From DAISJD01 sp036821645 (GTDB lineage Bacteria > Pseudomonadota > Alphaproteobacteria > ATCC43930 > CGMCC-115725), in contig DAISJD010000069.1 of NCBI GenBank assembly GCA_036821645.1, positions 1-16,276 of the forward strand: a DNA stretch of 16,276 nt, read 5' to 3'. Numbering within the stretch: the stretch's first letter is position 1; each line of letters begins with the position of its first letter. Below are positions 7,540-14,412 of this stretch, piece by piece. Made by a program: the position numbers and the translations under genes. The notes beneath the pieces are model-generated. The model saw only the letters and a program-made list of their open reading frames with translations, did not search any database and had not been told where the DNA came from.

Positions 7540-8166
7540 TTATAAAAAATGTTTTGATAATTCGTTTTCGGCTGTTTCTTTAAAATTAACCATCGGGGTT
7601 CGCTTCAATAAATCTTGATCAAAACTGCCAAAACACGCATAATAACCAATAATATTAATTTTACTTAAATATTCGTTTATAAAGTGAACTGCAAAATAAT
7701 CATATTGATCACAGCAAATATTAGGCGGCACTCCATTACAATCACAGCAAGAATAATCAGCTTTAATAGAAAATTGAATATTTTGCATTACACATTTAAA
7801 GCAATCTATTATTTCTTGAAAACGATCATATTTTAAAATTTTTCCCCTAAAATAACTTTTATGTGAATTAACAGCAATAATTTCACATATGTTTTTATTG
7901 TTTATACATAATCTCCAATCAGACGAAGAAATTGATCCCTCTGATGGGTGATTATGAATCAAGCTTACTTGGTTATCCCCCATATACTCTTTCATTTTAC
8001 ATGTTAAATTCACTTTATCCTTTGCACCAACTTCAGCGTCTATGATACTACGCCCATCTCCAGAAAGGCAAAATAGAACTTCAGATACAGGCTCACATCC
8101 AATTTGATGATGCCGCGCAGCATCAATAAGAGAATTCTGCAAATCTGTTAATCCAGAAAAAGCCAT
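7540..8166 (-). CDS. Stand-alone JAMM/MPN-type metal-dependent protein, Cys-rich
   Basis: A 208-residue protein unlike the housekeeping genes around it. Residues 70-84 read IHNHPSEGSISSSDW and match a JAMM/JAB1 zinc-metalloprotease motif of the form H-x-H-x6-S-x2-D (H71, H73, S80, D83). This is one residue shorter between His and Ser than the RadC/Rpn11 spacing, a form I associate with toxin- and phage-linked JAB domains. E29, in SEVLFCL, is a candidate catalytic glutamate. The second half has an unusual cysteine cluster (C140, C141, C143, C151, C152), and the protein has 13 cysteines in all. There is no signal peptide or membrane segment. The gene is strongly AT-rich, with AT-ending codons, while grxD and the CorC-like gene on either side are GC-rich, which suggests transfer. 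The ATG at 8166 has a GGAT-type Shine-Dalgarno. Substrate and role are unknown; isopeptidase activity is an inference from the motif. Confidence 0.72.
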   Translation of the reverse strand: MAFSGLTDLQNSLIDAARHHQIGCEPVSEVLFCLSGDGRSIIDAEVGAKDKVNLTCKMKEYMGDNQVSLIHNHPSEGSISSSDWRLCINNKNICEIIAVNSHKSYFRGKILKYDRFQEIIDCFKCVMQNIQFSIKADYSCCDCNGVPPNICCDQYDYFAVHFINEYLSKINIIGYYACFGSFDQDLLKRTPMVNFKETAENELSKHFL

Positions 8167-8273
8167 AATTAAGATCCATACAGAAGAAAATAATATTCAG
8201 GAAAATAAAACAAAAAATATTAAATAAATAGTAAATTACCCATATAAATTTTAAAATTATTAATTGGAAAATT
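8167..8273 (-). promoter_or_regulatory. AT-rich upstream region of the JAMM-like gene
   Basis: These 107 bases are almost entirely A and T and separate the JAMM-like gene from the stop codon of the upstream CorC-like gene on the same strand. A TATTAT (near 8190 on the minus strand) could be a -10 element, but no well-spaced -35 is seen. AATTTTAAAATT (8247-8258) is a perfect palindrome without a loop. The base composition switches abruptly at the CorC-like stop codon. Confidence 0.35.
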
Positions 8274-9566
8274 TTACCCCACCCGCGCCACCATCACCTT
8301 ATCGACCCGGTGGCCGTCCATATCCACGACTTCAAAACGCAAGGGGCCGACATGGATATGGTCGGCGACATTGGGCACGCGCTTCATTTGCGCCATGATG
8401 AACCCGCCCAACGTATGGAAATCGCCCGTATCCTCGCCGGGCAGGTGATGGATGCCGATCGCATCCTTGACATCGTCGATCGGGGTCAAGCCGTCGATCA
8501 ACCACGAGCCGTCTTCGCGCCGGACGATCGACTGATCTTCGCTTTCGCCCAATTCGGCAATATCGCCGACCAGGGCCTGAAAAATATCGTGGACGGTGAC
8601 GATCCCATCGAGATCGCCATATTCATCCACCACCATCGCCATCGGTTCGCCCGATTTCTTCAAGGTTTCCAGCAATTGCAGGGCCGGCACCGTGTTCGGA
8701 ACATAAAGCGGCGGGCGGGCCGAATGCCTGAGATCGATCGGGGACCCGGACAGGGCCTCTGGCAACAGATCCTTGACCTGAACGATACCCAGCACGGTTT
8801 CCGGTCCGCCATCGACCACCGGAAAGCGCGAGAGATGCGAGGTCAGAATTTTCTCGCGGTTGATTTCCCAGCCATCCTCAATGTCGAGCCATTCGACCTG
8901 GGTGCGCGGCGTCATCAGAGAATCGACCCGTCGATCGCCAAGGCGCAACGCCATCTGCACGATCGCCCCCTCGCCCGGTGAAAATTCCCCGGCCGCCGCC
9001 CCTTCGCGCATCATCAGATTGATTTCATCGTCGGTGACGGGGGTTTTCTCACTCTGCGAGATGGGAATGAACCACAGAACCCCGTCGCTCACGGCCGATA
9101 AAACCCATTCGGCCGGGGCGGCAACGACCGAAAACACCGCCATAAACGGGGCGAGCGCCCGGGCAAGCCGTTCCGGTTGGCTAAGGGCGATGCGTTTTGG
9201 CACCAATTCGCCCAAGACCAGAGTCAGAAAGGAAATCGTGACCACGACGATGCCGATCGCGATCGGTCGGGCATACGGCGTCAAAAGCGGCAAGTCGGCC
9301 AGGTGGGTGGCCAGCGGTTCGACGAAACTATCGCCGCCGACGGTCGAAACGATGACCCCGATCAAGGTAATGCCGATGGATGCAGTCGACAGTAGACGCG
9401 GCGTGTCGTCCAAGAGTGCCAGGGCCGCCGCCGCCCCCTTGTTTCCAGCGGCGGCTTCCGCCTGCAACAAGGTCCGGCGGGCCCCGACCAGGGCCAATTC
9501 CGCCATCACAAACAGGCCATTGATCATGACCAGGACAAACAGAAAGGCGAGTTGAAACAGCATCAT
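8274..9566 (-). CDS. CorC/HlyC-family membrane protein (CNNM + CBS + CorC_HlyC domains)
   Basis: This 430-residue inner-membrane protein is of the hemolysin-C/CorC/TlyC type, whose CNNM relatives are linked to Mg2+ or Co2+ transport. Domain order: an N-terminal CNNM (DUF21) domain, about residues 1-170, with hydrophobic helices near 4-24, 60-77, 101-120 and 140-168 and the conserved GELVPK at 119-124; a CBS pair, about 205-335, with DSLMTPR and AMVVDEYGDLDG; and a C-terminal CorC_HlyC domain from about 345, with DFHTLGGFI. The length is usual for the family. Two ATG codons stand side by side (9566 and 9563), and neither has ideal Shine-Dalgarno spacing. The gene is transcribed toward the AT-rich JAMM-like gene. 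The exact ion or substrate cannot be read from the sequence. Confidence 0.93.
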   Translation of the reverse strand: MMLFQLAFLFVLVMINGLFVMAELALVGARRTLLQAEAAAGNKGAAAALALLDDTPRLLSTASIGITLIGVIVSTVGGDSFVEPLATHLADLPLLTPYARPIAIGIVVVTISFLTLVLGELVPKRIALSQPERLARALAPFMAVFSVVAAPAEWVLSAVSDGVLWFIPISQSEKTPVTDDEINLMMREGAAAGEFSPGEGAIVQMALRLGDRRVDSLMTPRTQVEWLDIEDGWEINREKILTSHLSRFPVVDGGPETVLGIVQVKDLLPEALSGSPIDLRHSARPPLYVPNTVPALQLLETLKKSGEPMAMVVDEYGDLDGIVTVHDIFQALVGDIAELGESEDQSIVRREDGSWLIDGLTPIDDVKDAIGIHHLPGEDTGDFHTLGGFIMAQMKRVPNVADHIHVGPLRFEVVDMDGHRVDKVMVARVG

Positions 9567-9829
9567 CCCTGGGATCAGTCAACAAACCGAGAGCAGATCG
9601 CCACCAAGTAACCGCACCTGAAAGCAGGAATCCGATCCGTATATATAAAACGATACGATACCCTAAAACCCTGCCTCTACCTATACACTGGCCGATCCAC
9701 GAGATGATACACGGATTTTGCAACGGCTCCCCGTCGCCGACGCGGCGAAATCCCGCATCGCTTGGCGAGATCGCCCCCCTAACCGCCCAATGCCCGACCG
9801 GGCAAGCAGCACCCACCCCACAGGATCGT
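9567..9829 (-). other. Non-coding gap between the DUF1501 and CorC-like genes
   Basis: These 263 bases contain no convincing gene. On the minus strand, after the DUF1501 stop, come three small hairpin-forming repeats: TGCCCG-AC-CGGGCA (9791-9804), GGCGA-GA-TCGCC (9764-9775) and TCGCCG-ACG-CGGCGA (9734-9748). They may stabilise or end the DUF1800-DUF1501 transcript. An AT-rich stretch at 9639-9668 follows, with TATATA (9640-9645) as a weak -10 candidate for the CorC-like gene. Confidence 0.45.
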
Positions 9830-11035
9830 TTAAGCCATCAGCCCTTTGATCAGACCGGCGGCGGTACTGTTCGGAAAAATCTCGGATTCGAGCGGCCCCA
9901 TCGGCACCTTCAACCGGTCGGCCAGCACCGTCTTGAACAGGCTGCGCAGGTCGGTCGTCGGCATCAGATCGCGATTTTGATAAAGCTTGGCCGGTGCCAG
10001 ACCCGGCCAAGCCCCGAAAACCTGCCCACCCGCGATGGCACCGCCTAAGACCAGGGCGACGCCGCCCGTGCCATGATCCGTGCCGCCTGTACCGTTTTCG
10101 GCAACGGTACGGCCAAATTCCGTCACGACCAGGACCACGGTTTTTTTCCAGACCGCCCCCAAGCCTGCGGGGAAAACGGCAAGGGCGCGGGCCAATTCAT
10201 TCAAGCGATTGAACAATTGCCCGTTCGTCGTGCCTTGACGCGCATGCGTATCCCAGCCCGACGCCTCCAAAACGGCAAGACGCGGCCCGCCATCGGTCGC
10301 AAGAAACGTCGCCGCCGCCTTCGCCGCATTGAAAAGCTGATCGGCCCCCTTGGCCGTACGCGCCGCCATCCGATCATCCGACGACAGCGCTTGTGCCGCC
10401 ATCGCCTCGGTCCGCATGGCCTCGGCAAAGGCCCCGCCCAAGAACGGATCCTGTTGGTAGAGCTGCGCCACCTTCGTCAGATAATCGCTGTTCGGATCGA
10501 TGTCGCGTCCCTTGGGCGACCAAGTGGCCGTTTCCAACAGGCCTTGCAGGATCAGGGGCACCTGTTGATTGAGGGCGATGGCACGCGTGCCGTCAGCCTT
10601 CAGGAGTTGCAGGGTCCGATTGAGCCAACCAACCGTGCCGCCGGGCTTGGTCGTGCCATTTTCCAAGAGGTTTTGCGCATCGAAATGGGATCGGTCGCGA
10701 TAAGGCGTGGCAACCGCATGGATGATCGCCATCTCGCGCTGTTTATAAAGTGCCTGTAACGGGGCCAGTGCCGGATTGAGGCCATAGAACCCGTCGAGAT
10801 CGATCAACCCCTCATCATTGCCCGGTGGGGCAAAGGCAAGGCCGCCGCGCGCCGTCGCGTAATCCCGGTCGCCATAGGGGGCGACGGCGGCCAAACCATC
10901 CAAGGCCCCGCGCAGGATGACGATAATGATCCGCTGATCGCCCGCCAGATCAGCAAAGGCAAGACGCGGCCCGCCCATCAGAGACAGTCCGGCCAGCGCC
11001 CCTGCCGATTGAATAAAAGATCGACGCTGCATCAT
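9830..11035 (-). CDS. DUF1501 family protein with Tat signal peptide
   Basis: This 401-residue exported protein belongs to DUF1501, a family related to the sulfatase/alkaline-phosphatase superfamily, with no firmly established activity. A twin-arginine signal is plain: RRSF at residues 4-7, a hydrophobic stretch (AGALAGLSLMGG), and an AFA cleavage site near residue 28, so the mature protein should reach the periplasm folded. Family motifs follow: LRGALDGL (41-48), SGWDTH (259-264), TEFGRT (305-310) and GTDHGTGG (318-325). The frame is open further upstream, but the ATG pair at 11035/11032 is chosen because the twin-arginine motif follows at once and GGAG sits 5 or 8 bases upstream. The DUF1800 stop (TAG) ends one base before this start, so the two are translationally coupled. 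Confidence 0.93.
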   Translation of the reverse strand: MMQRRSFIQSAGALAGLSLMGGPRLAFADLAGDQRIIIVILRGALDGLAAVAPYGDRDYATARGGLAFAPPGNDEGLIDLDGFYGLNPALAPLQALYKQREMAIIHAVATPYRDRSHFDAQNLLENGTTKPGGTVGWLNRTLQLLKADGTRAIALNQQVPLILQGLLETATWSPKGRDIDPNSDYLTKVAQLYQQDPFLGGAFAEAMRTEAMAAQALSSDDRMAARTAKGADQLFNAAKAAATFLATDGGPRLAVLEASGWDTHARQGTTNGQLFNRLNELARALAVFPAGLGAVWKKTVVLVVTEFGRTVAENGTGGTDHGTGGVALVLGGAIAGGQVFGAWPGLAPAKLYQNRDLMPTTDLRSLFKTVLADRLKVPMGPLESEIFPNSTAAGLIKGLMA

Positions 11036-11036
11036 C

Positions 11037-12392
11037 CTATCTCCGCTGAAATTCTGGGGACGCCAAGAGCAAGGCCAACCCTGCGCGATCACGAGACGCC
11101 CCCTTGATCACGGCGCGGGTTTCCGGGCGCAGAATCGGCCCGATCGCGCGCTCGGCCAATTCGATCGCGTCTTGTTTGGGAAAAAGACGGTGTGCCGCCC
11201 CTTCGGCCCATTCGATCCGGCGCAACAAGGCATCGGGCCCGGCCAGTTCCTTAGCAGTATCGGGCAATCCCGCCGGTGAGGTCGCACTGAGCGGCCCATC
11301 GCCCAAAAATTTCAACGATTGCAGAAACCACGCCCCCGGGACCGCCTCGCCCCCGGCCAACCGTCCGGCGGAGACCACAAGGTCGTAACTGGTTTTAATT
11401 TTGAACCGGGTAAGCGACCAAGGGTCCGGCAGGGCGATCAAGGCGCGATAAACCGCGCCAAGATCGCCTCCCGTCTGTCTGAAAACCTGGGCCAGATGGT
11501 CGACGGCCGTTTTGGGTGGATCGTCGGCGATGAAATGACGGGCGAGTTTGAAGGCCAGATGGTGCGCCGTCGCCGGGTGACCGGCCAGAAATTCCAGCAC
11601 CGCCACCCCTTGCGCTTCGCCGGGATCGGCAAAGGCGGTCCCGAGGATCACCTGGGGACCGGGTTCGTGCCGTTGCGGATAAAAGACGAACCCCCCGCTA
11701 TTGCCCGATCGCTCATTGCCGATGCCCCACCCAGTCAGCACCTTGGCAAAATTGGTCACATCTTCTTGGGTATAACCGCCCTTGACGCCGAGCGTATGGA
11801 GTTCCAGAATTTCCCGCGCCAAATTCTCGTTCAAACCCCGCTTCGAGACGAGCCCCGCCTTGGAATTCGGGCCGATCGACTGAAAATTATCGAGATAGAC
11901 CTGCATGGCCTGGTGGCGGGTCACGGCCAACAGCAAATCACTAAACCGCCCAACGATATGGGGACGGATTGCTTCGCGCTCGAACGCACCCGCAACGCCG
12001 ATCGTGGCTCCTTTGCGGATGGAAACACTGAAATGATTGCTCCAAAAATCGACGAGCCGTTCATAAAATGGGGCTTTCGTACTGAGAGCATGGAGCAATT
12101 TCAGTCGGATCTCTTCGACAAAAAACCCGCGTTGGGCCTTGCGAGCCTCATCCATCACGGTCCGATCGTCGCTTTCCTTGGCCTTGATCCGGGCCTCGAT
12201 AAAGGAACGGGTATTGTCTTGGGCGGATGATAGGCTGGAAAAAAGACTGGGCGGCAGTTCAGGCCGCACGATTTGCGCCAAGAGCCACTGCATCGGATGA
12301 GCGTCAAGGGCCGCGTCATCATCGGGACGCGGACCCAGTCCGAACCGCGTCGCAGCAATATAACTGTCATCACGCATCGCATCACCATCCAT
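11037..12392 (-). CDS. DUF1800 family protein
   Basis: This 451-residue member of DUF1800 is almost always found next to a DUF1501 gene, as here. The function is unknown. Conserved blocks: RFGLGPRP near residue 16, VDFWSNHFSV (114-123), and the strongly conserved segment starting NENLAREILELHTLG (188-202) and running through GGYTQEDV to VLTGWG (218-223). No signal peptide or membrane helix is visible at either likely start, although its partner is a Tat substrate. The ATG at 12392 is listed; a second ATG at 12377 (MRDDSYIAATRFG) is equally plausible. The upstream start overlaps an inverted repeat, ATGGTC-N6-GACCAT. It is the first gene of a two-gene unit. Confidence 0.92.
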   Translation of the reverse strand: MDGDAMRDDSYIAATRFGLGPRPDDDAALDAHPMQWLLAQIVRPELPPSLFSSLSSAQDNTRSFIEARIKAKESDDRTVMDEARKAQRGFFVEEIRLKLLHALSTKAPFYERLVDFWSNHFSVSIRKGATIGVAGAFEREAIRPHIVGRFSDLLLAVTRHQAMQVYLDNFQSIGPNSKAGLVSKRGLNENLAREILELHTLGVKGGYTQEDVTNFAKVLTGWGIGNERSGNSGGFVFYPQRHEPGPQVILGTAFADPGEAQGVAVLEFLAGHPATAHHLAFKLARHFIADDPPKTAVDHLAQVFRQTGGDLGAVYRALIALPDPWSLTRFKIKTSYDLVVSAGRLAGGEAVPGAWFLQSLKFLGDGPLSATSPAGLPDTAKELAGPDALLRRIEWAEGAAHRLFPKQDAIELAERAIGPILRPETRAVIKGASRDRAGLALLLASPEFQRR

Positions 12393-12408
12393 GGTCTACA
12401 ATGACCAT
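12391..12408. promoter_or_regulatory. Dyad ATGGTC-N6-GACCAT at the DUF1800 start, operator candidate
   Basis: ATGGTC (12391-12396) and GACCAT (12403-12408) are perfect 6-bp inverted repeats around TACAAT. On the minus strand a TATGAT -10 candidate (12409-12414) lies directly upstream, which would place the dyad over the transcription start, where a repressor dimer commonly sits. No clear -35 is visible. Confidence 0.35.
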
Positions 12409-12435
12409 ATCATAGATAAAATCCGTGATAAATAT

Positions 12436-12474
12436 TTATTACCACAATAAAAATCTATTTTATTGTGGTAATAA
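12436..12474. terminator. Perfect 17-bp AT-rich hairpin between DUF962 and DUF1800 genes
   Basis: Bases 12436-12452 (beginning TTATTACCACAAT) are the exact reverse complement of 12458-12474 (ending ATTGTGGTAATAA), with a 5-base loop ATCTA. It lies 50 bases downstream of the DUF962 stop on the minus strand and 44 bases upstream of the DUF1800 start. Terminating the mazG-DUF962 transcript is the likely role. With arms this long and symmetrical, a protein-binding site is also possible. Confidence 0.65.
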
Positions 12475-12523
12475 GATACGCATAACACTGGCAGAAAACA
12501 TGTTTGTGGTATTATAATACTTA

Positions 12524-12838
12524 TCAAATCAATTTTTTTTGCAGAATCCATTCGGCAAACATGACCCAATCACCCATAAAACTATAGAACGGATAGGTAA
12601 AGGTTGCAGGCTTGTTCTTTTCAAAGAAAAAATGACCGATCCAGGCAAACCCATATCCGATGAGGGGCAAGACCAACAACCAAACCGCGTTGCCAATGAA
12701 CAGGATAAAAGCGGCAAGACCAAGGGTCATGGCAGAGCCAGCATAATGGAGATTTTTACAGATCGGATCCTGGTGCTGGGTAAGATAAAAAGGATAAAAG
12801 TCCCGAAAGGTGCGATACTGCGCTGCGGGTTGATCCAT
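12524..12838 (-). CDS. DUF962/Mpo1-like membrane protein
   Basis: This 104-residue protein has the DUF962 pattern shared with yeast Mpo1, an Fe2+-dependent dioxygenase of 2-hydroxy fatty acids. Visible hallmarks are FYPFYLTQH with His22, HYAG with His31, and GHFFFEKNKPA (68-78) with His69 and Glu73; these histidines are the expected metal ligands. The segment at about 36-66 is hydrophobic and probably forms two membrane passes. Mpo1-like chemistry is inferred from the family. The ATG at 12838 has AGGA 8 bases upstream. It follows mazG on the same strand after 50 bases. Base composition is less GC-rich than in mazG, and the gene ends at the edge of an AT-rich, palindrome-dense region. Confidence 0.85.
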   Translation of the reverse strand: MDQPAAQYRTFRDFYPFYLTQHQDPICKNLHYAGSAMTLGLAAFILFIGNAVWLLVLPLIGYGFAWIGHFFFEKNKPATFTYPFYSFMGDWVMFAEWILQKKLI

Positions 12839-12888
12839 GGAACTGTTCCTGTGCTGAGCGCGGGTGCTTTGGGTGTGAGAAGCAAGCC

Positions 12889-13806
12889 TTATTGGCGGGG
12901 ATCGGTGACCCTTGATGCGGCCGCCTGCTTTACTGCACCCCAGAGTGATTCCTGCTGATCAAGGGTCAGCGCGGCAAAGTCCTGGCCTTCGGCACGGGCG
13001 CGCTGCTCCATTGCGGCGAAACGCCGTTCGAACTTCGCCGTCGCCCGACGCAGGGCCCCTTCGGGATCAACGGACAGATGGCGGGCGAGGTTCGTCACGG
13101 CAAAGAGAAGATCGCCGATTTCCTCATCAACGCGCGGCGCGGCGCAATCGGCGGATAGGGCATCGCGCACCTCGTGAATTTCTTCATCGATCTTGGCAAA
13201 TACCGGTTCGATCTCTGGCCAATCGAACCCAACGCGGGCCGCCCGTTTCTGAATTTTAACCGACCGCGTCAAGGCGGGCAGATTGACAGGGACGCCGGAT
13301 AACGCCCCAAGTTCCGAGGCGCGTTCAAAGGCTTGCCCCGCCTGTTTGTCGCGTCGTTCCTGTTCTTTGATTTTTTCCCACGTCGCCACCTGTGTCGCGA
13401 TCTGGTTTTCGCCGTCGCCTGCGCGGTCATCATCCGTCGCCGCCAAAACCACCGATTCTGTCGATGCCTTAAAAATATGCGGATGTCGGCGGACCATTTT
13501 ATCGGTGCAATGATGGGCAACCGCATCAAAAGAAAACAAACCCTGTTCCGCCGCCATCTGACTGTGAAACACGACTTGAAACAAAAGATCTCCCAACTCG
13601 TCTTTTAAGTCATTTAAATTCTCTCTTTCAATCGCATCCGCCACCTCATAGGCCTCTTCGATTGTATAAGGAGCGATGGTTTTAAAGTTTTGTTCCAGAT
13701 CCCAAGGACATCCATCGACGGGCCTGCGCAACCGCGCCATCAAGGCGATCAGGCGGTCTATCCCTGATAATGGATCTTTATGGCCAAAATTATTTATTTC
13801 AGACAT
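12889..13806 (-). CDS. mazG: Nucleoside triphosphate pyrophosphohydrolase MazG
   Basis: This 305-residue two-domain MazG hydrolyses NTPs to NMP and pyrophosphate; in E. coli it lowers ppGpp-related stress signalling and cleans up unusual nucleotides. The first domain carries CPWD (33-36), EEAYE (50-54, metal-binding glutamates) and KDELGDLLFQVVFH (68-81, with E70 and D73). The second has EEIHE (208-212) and DEEIGDLLFAVTNLARH (227-243). Length agrees with full-size proteobacterial MazG. Two in-frame ATG codons lie at 13815 and 13806. The second is preferred because AGGA (13818-13815) stands exactly 8 bases upstream, and part of that Shine-Dalgarno overlaps the first ATG. The 5' end of the gene borders an AT-rich patch and its first codons are themselves less GC-rich. 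Confidence 0.95.
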   Translation of the reverse strand: MSEINNFGHKDPLSGIDRLIALMARLRRPVDGCPWDLEQNFKTIAPYTIEEAYEVADAIERENLNDLKDELGDLLFQVVFHSQMAAEQGLFSFDAVAHHCTDKMVRRHPHIFKASTESVVLAATDDDRAGDGENQIATQVATWEKIKEQERRDKQAGQAFERASELGALSGVPVNLPALTRSVKIQKRAARVGFDWPEIEPVFAKIDEEIHEVRDALSADCAAPRVDEEIGDLLFAVTNLARHLSVDPEGALRRATAKFERRFAAMEQRARAEGQDFAALTLDQQESLWGAVKQAAASRVTDPRQ

Positions 13807-13849
13807 GATTGACATCCTAAATGACCGGATGTGCAGTCTTGCAAAACTA

Positions 13850-13873
13850 TTAAAAAAATCAAGATTTTTTTAA
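13850..13873. terminator. AT-only hairpin downstream of the 93-residue gene
   Basis: TTAAAAAAATC (13850-13860) and GATTTTTTTAA (13863-13873) are perfect inverted repeats; allowing a minimal loop, the RNA would form about 10 bp. It lies 21 bases past the stop of the minus-strand 93-residue gene and before the mazG start, and it supplies a U-run in either direction. The stem is nearly all A-U and so weak, which lowers confidence. Confidence 0.45.
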
Positions 13874-13894
13874 AATCTCTTTTGAATTTAATAT

Positions 13895-14176
13895 TTATTT
13901 TTTTATTTCATTTTGAAGTATACTTCTAACAACATCAGTAACTCTTGATGCGTCTTTATCAATTTCATTCAGTATTTTATTTTTAGAATTATTTTTTTCG
14001 TCAATTTTGCTCATATTTTCAAGAATTTTTCGCCGTGCATCTAAAATTTTTTTTTCATTTTCTATTCTTTCTTGCGACTTTCCAGTTATATTCTTTACCT
14101 TATTATCTTTAGGCACCGGTTTTGCATTGTTATTGATGAAAAGAAGATTATTTAAAAAATCTAAAATTTTGGTCAT
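13895..14176 (-). CDS. Hypothetical 93-residue charged, coiled-coil-like protein
   Basis: I do not recognise this protein. It starts MTKILDFLNNLLFI, a short amphipathic or hydrophobic stretch. A Lys/Asn-rich linker follows, then from about residue 35 a long, highly charged region (RIENEKKILDARRKILENM and onward) that looks helical and coiled-coil prone, ending VVRSILQNEIKK. No cysteines or catalytic motifs are seen. Despite the low-complexity, AT-rich codons it is likely a real gene: the ATG at 14176 has an excellent Shine-Dalgarno, GAGGAG, six bases upstream, and a hairpin follows the stop. An in-frame TTG two codons earlier (14182) is less likely. It is divergent from the GNAT gene. The small size and AT bias fit recently acquired or fast-evolving DNA. 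Confidence 0.6.
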   Translation of the reverse strand: MTKILDFLNNLLFINNNAKPVPKDNKVKNITGKSQERIENEKKILDARRKILENMSKIDEKNNSKNKILNEIDKDASRVTDVVRSILQNEIKK

Positions 14177-14412
14177 TTCCAACTCCTCGAATATTCATCA
14201 CGAATTGTTCCCTAATAAAATTAATTTTCAATGAACCTACCGATACTGAGAAGCACAATCAAGAATTGTTTATGATGAATATGGATTAGCAATTTATAGA
14301 AAAAATTAATAATTAATACAATTTAAAAAGATAAATTAAAATTTTATGTTGTTTTATGTTGAATATCTAAGAAAAAATACTAGCATTTGATTCTCTAACA
14401 AGGGGGAAAATC
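14177..14412. promoter_or_regulatory. Divergent AT-rich promoter region between the 93-residue and GNAT genes
   Basis: These 236 bases separate two divergent gene starts and must hold both promoters if the genes are expressed. GAGGAG (14183-14188) is the ribosome site of the minus-strand gene, and AAGGGGG (14400-14406) that of the GNAT gene. AT-rich palindromes such as AAAATTAATTTT (14217-14228) occur, but in such sequence they carry little weight. No single -35/-10 pair stands out. Confidence 0.4.
14342..14361 (+). repeat. Tandem 10-bp repeat TTTTATGTTG x2 upstream of the GNAT gene
   Basis: TTTTATGTTG occurs twice in exact tandem (14342-14351 and 14352-14361), about 50-70 bases before the GNAT start codon. 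One helical turn per unit would suit a direct-repeat regulator site, but slippage in AT-rich DNA explains it equally well. Confidence 0.45.

Noticed and set aside
8247..8258. Palindrome AATTTTAAAATT
   Set aside because: No loop, all A and T, in an almost pure A/T stretch; it is expected by chance there.
7469..8276. AT-rich patch as an insertion sequence or prophage remnant
   Set aside because: No transposase, integrase, terminal inverted repeats or target duplications could be found around it.
8310..8981. Plus-strand open frame opposite the CorC-like gene
   Set aside because: Antisense shadow; the CorC-like protein has complete CNNM, CBS and CorC_HlyC motifs.
11319..12230. Plus-strand open frame of 303 codons opposite the DUF1800 gene
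   Set aside because: Antisense shadow of a gene with clear DUF1800 motifs; it has no ribosome site or domain of its own.
14217..14317. AT palindromes AAAATTAATTTT and ATTAATAATTAAT
   Set aside because: Low-complexity AT sequence generates these readily; no other evidence of function.
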